Origin: Microvelia longipes
Lineage: Eukaryota > Arthropoda > Insecta > Hemiptera > Veliidae
Direction: 5' to 3'
NCBI GenBank assembly: GCA_018340805.1
Contig: JACMZG010001908.1
Span: 31,795,513 to 31,859,512, forward strand
Length of the DNA: 64,000 nt
Shown: piece after piece, positions 63,252-64,000 of the stretch
How positions within the stretch are numbered: position 1 is the first letter of the stretch
Layout of the letters: every line of letters begins with the position of its first letter
Position numbers and translations under genes: made by a program
The notes under the pieces: generated by a model
The model's database searches: none
The model's input: only the letters and a program-made list of their open reading frames with translations
Told to the model about the DNA's origin: nothing

Positions 63252-64000
63252 GTAAGAGAACTTTCGTGTTATCAATTATTACGTTTATTTGCTTAAGCTT
63301 TATGTTATCTTGTTTTTGTGTTAGCATCATTTTTTTCAATTCTGATATCTACTTTTTAGTATGTCCTTGCATTTCTGTCAAGTTTAGCACTTAGTTGGTT
63401 TTAACTTTTTACACAGTTTTCAAGGTAGCTCCTATTTTAGACAGACTATGTAGGCTGATAATGAACAACTTGATTTGTGTATTAAATTAGTTAGTGTATT
63501 AATAGGCTTTTCATATAATTATATAATGATTTGCTGTTACATAATACTTGGTTTATATTTTGGTTCAGGTTCAGATTTATAACCTTCTCACTGGTTACTT
63601 TGTGGCTTTTGTGTTCTGTTTTTAATATTTTAAATAAAATATCATTTGTGGTTATAATGTAAGATGCGGTGTGTAAAACACCTTATCTTTTATCTTAGAG
63701 ACATAAAATATGTTCATTATAACCTATGAGTCTTCCGAGTGGAAAGATTAGTTAAGATCCAATCTGTAAGCACACACAATTTTGTGTTGTACTAAACCCA
63801 TATTATTTTCGAACAGATTCCGATAAAACTTAAAAGGTGGCCACTCAGACAGATGAGCATTCTAAGTTTAAAGTTTAGTCAAGATCTATTTATTAGATTC
63901 CGAGCTATAAGCATTAAAATTTTCTTTCCTTACACTAACCTCCTATTATTATTTGAGTATGGGTCTCGATGAGTCTTAAAATATTTTCATTCTTGCCCAG

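Overview
This is a eukaryotic, AT-rich, repeat-rich nuclear window, most likely from an arthropod and probably an insect. It has GT-AG introns of 0.9 to about 38 kb, many (TA)n tracts, and remnants of non-LTR retrotransposons, Penelope-like elements, a tRNA-derived SINE and several fold-back or MITE elements. Species cannot be named from the sequence. There are no bacterial operons and no CRISPR arrays, and almost every long open frame listed by six-frame translation is chance or part of a repeat.

The one gene I can assign firmly is on the + strand: the WD40 part of a WDR47 (nemitin) orthologue. It lies in five exons (42471-42676, 44221-44390, 46460-46694, 47628-47920, 49352-49497). Their splice phases are consistent and together they give 349 residues, all seven WD40 blades and a stop. 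Two different exons upstream have a donor in the right phase (0) to begin this reading frame: a GC-rich Pro/His/Ser-rich exon at 3597-4064 with its own 5' UTR, and a 20-codon exon at 38928-38987. Neither encodes the LisH/CTLH N-terminus of vertebrate WDR47, so they look like alternative first exons, or the canonical N-terminal exons lie left of the window.

Layout. 1-1000: a degenerate minisatellite of about 25 bp units with a duplicated flank. 1000-3340: no gene seen. 3345-4064: GC-rich first exon. 4065-42470: a very large intron (or intron plus intergenic DNA). It holds repeat families, a Penelope-like GIY-YIG fragment with a hammerhead-like ribozyme motif (27.3-28.0 kb), two fold-back elements whose arms carry hammerhead-like cores (24.0 and 30.3 kb), a 1.6 kb long-TIR element with a DUF4817-like helix-turn-helix reading frame (31.8-33.4 kb), an antisense LINE 3' end (33.5-34.1 kb) and a 190 bp tandem duplication (41.3 kb). 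42.4-49.8 kb: WDR47 WD40 exons, with a decayed LINE reverse transcriptase in the third WD40 intron. 49.8-63 kb: AT-rich non-coding DNA with SINE, MITE and palindrome features. 63.09-63.25 kb: a possible non-coding first exon of another gene.

The observations most worth following are the hammerhead-like motifs with palindromic stem III, the DUF4817-bearing fold-back transposon, the alternative 5' and 3' ends of WDR47, and the many near-perfect short palindromes.
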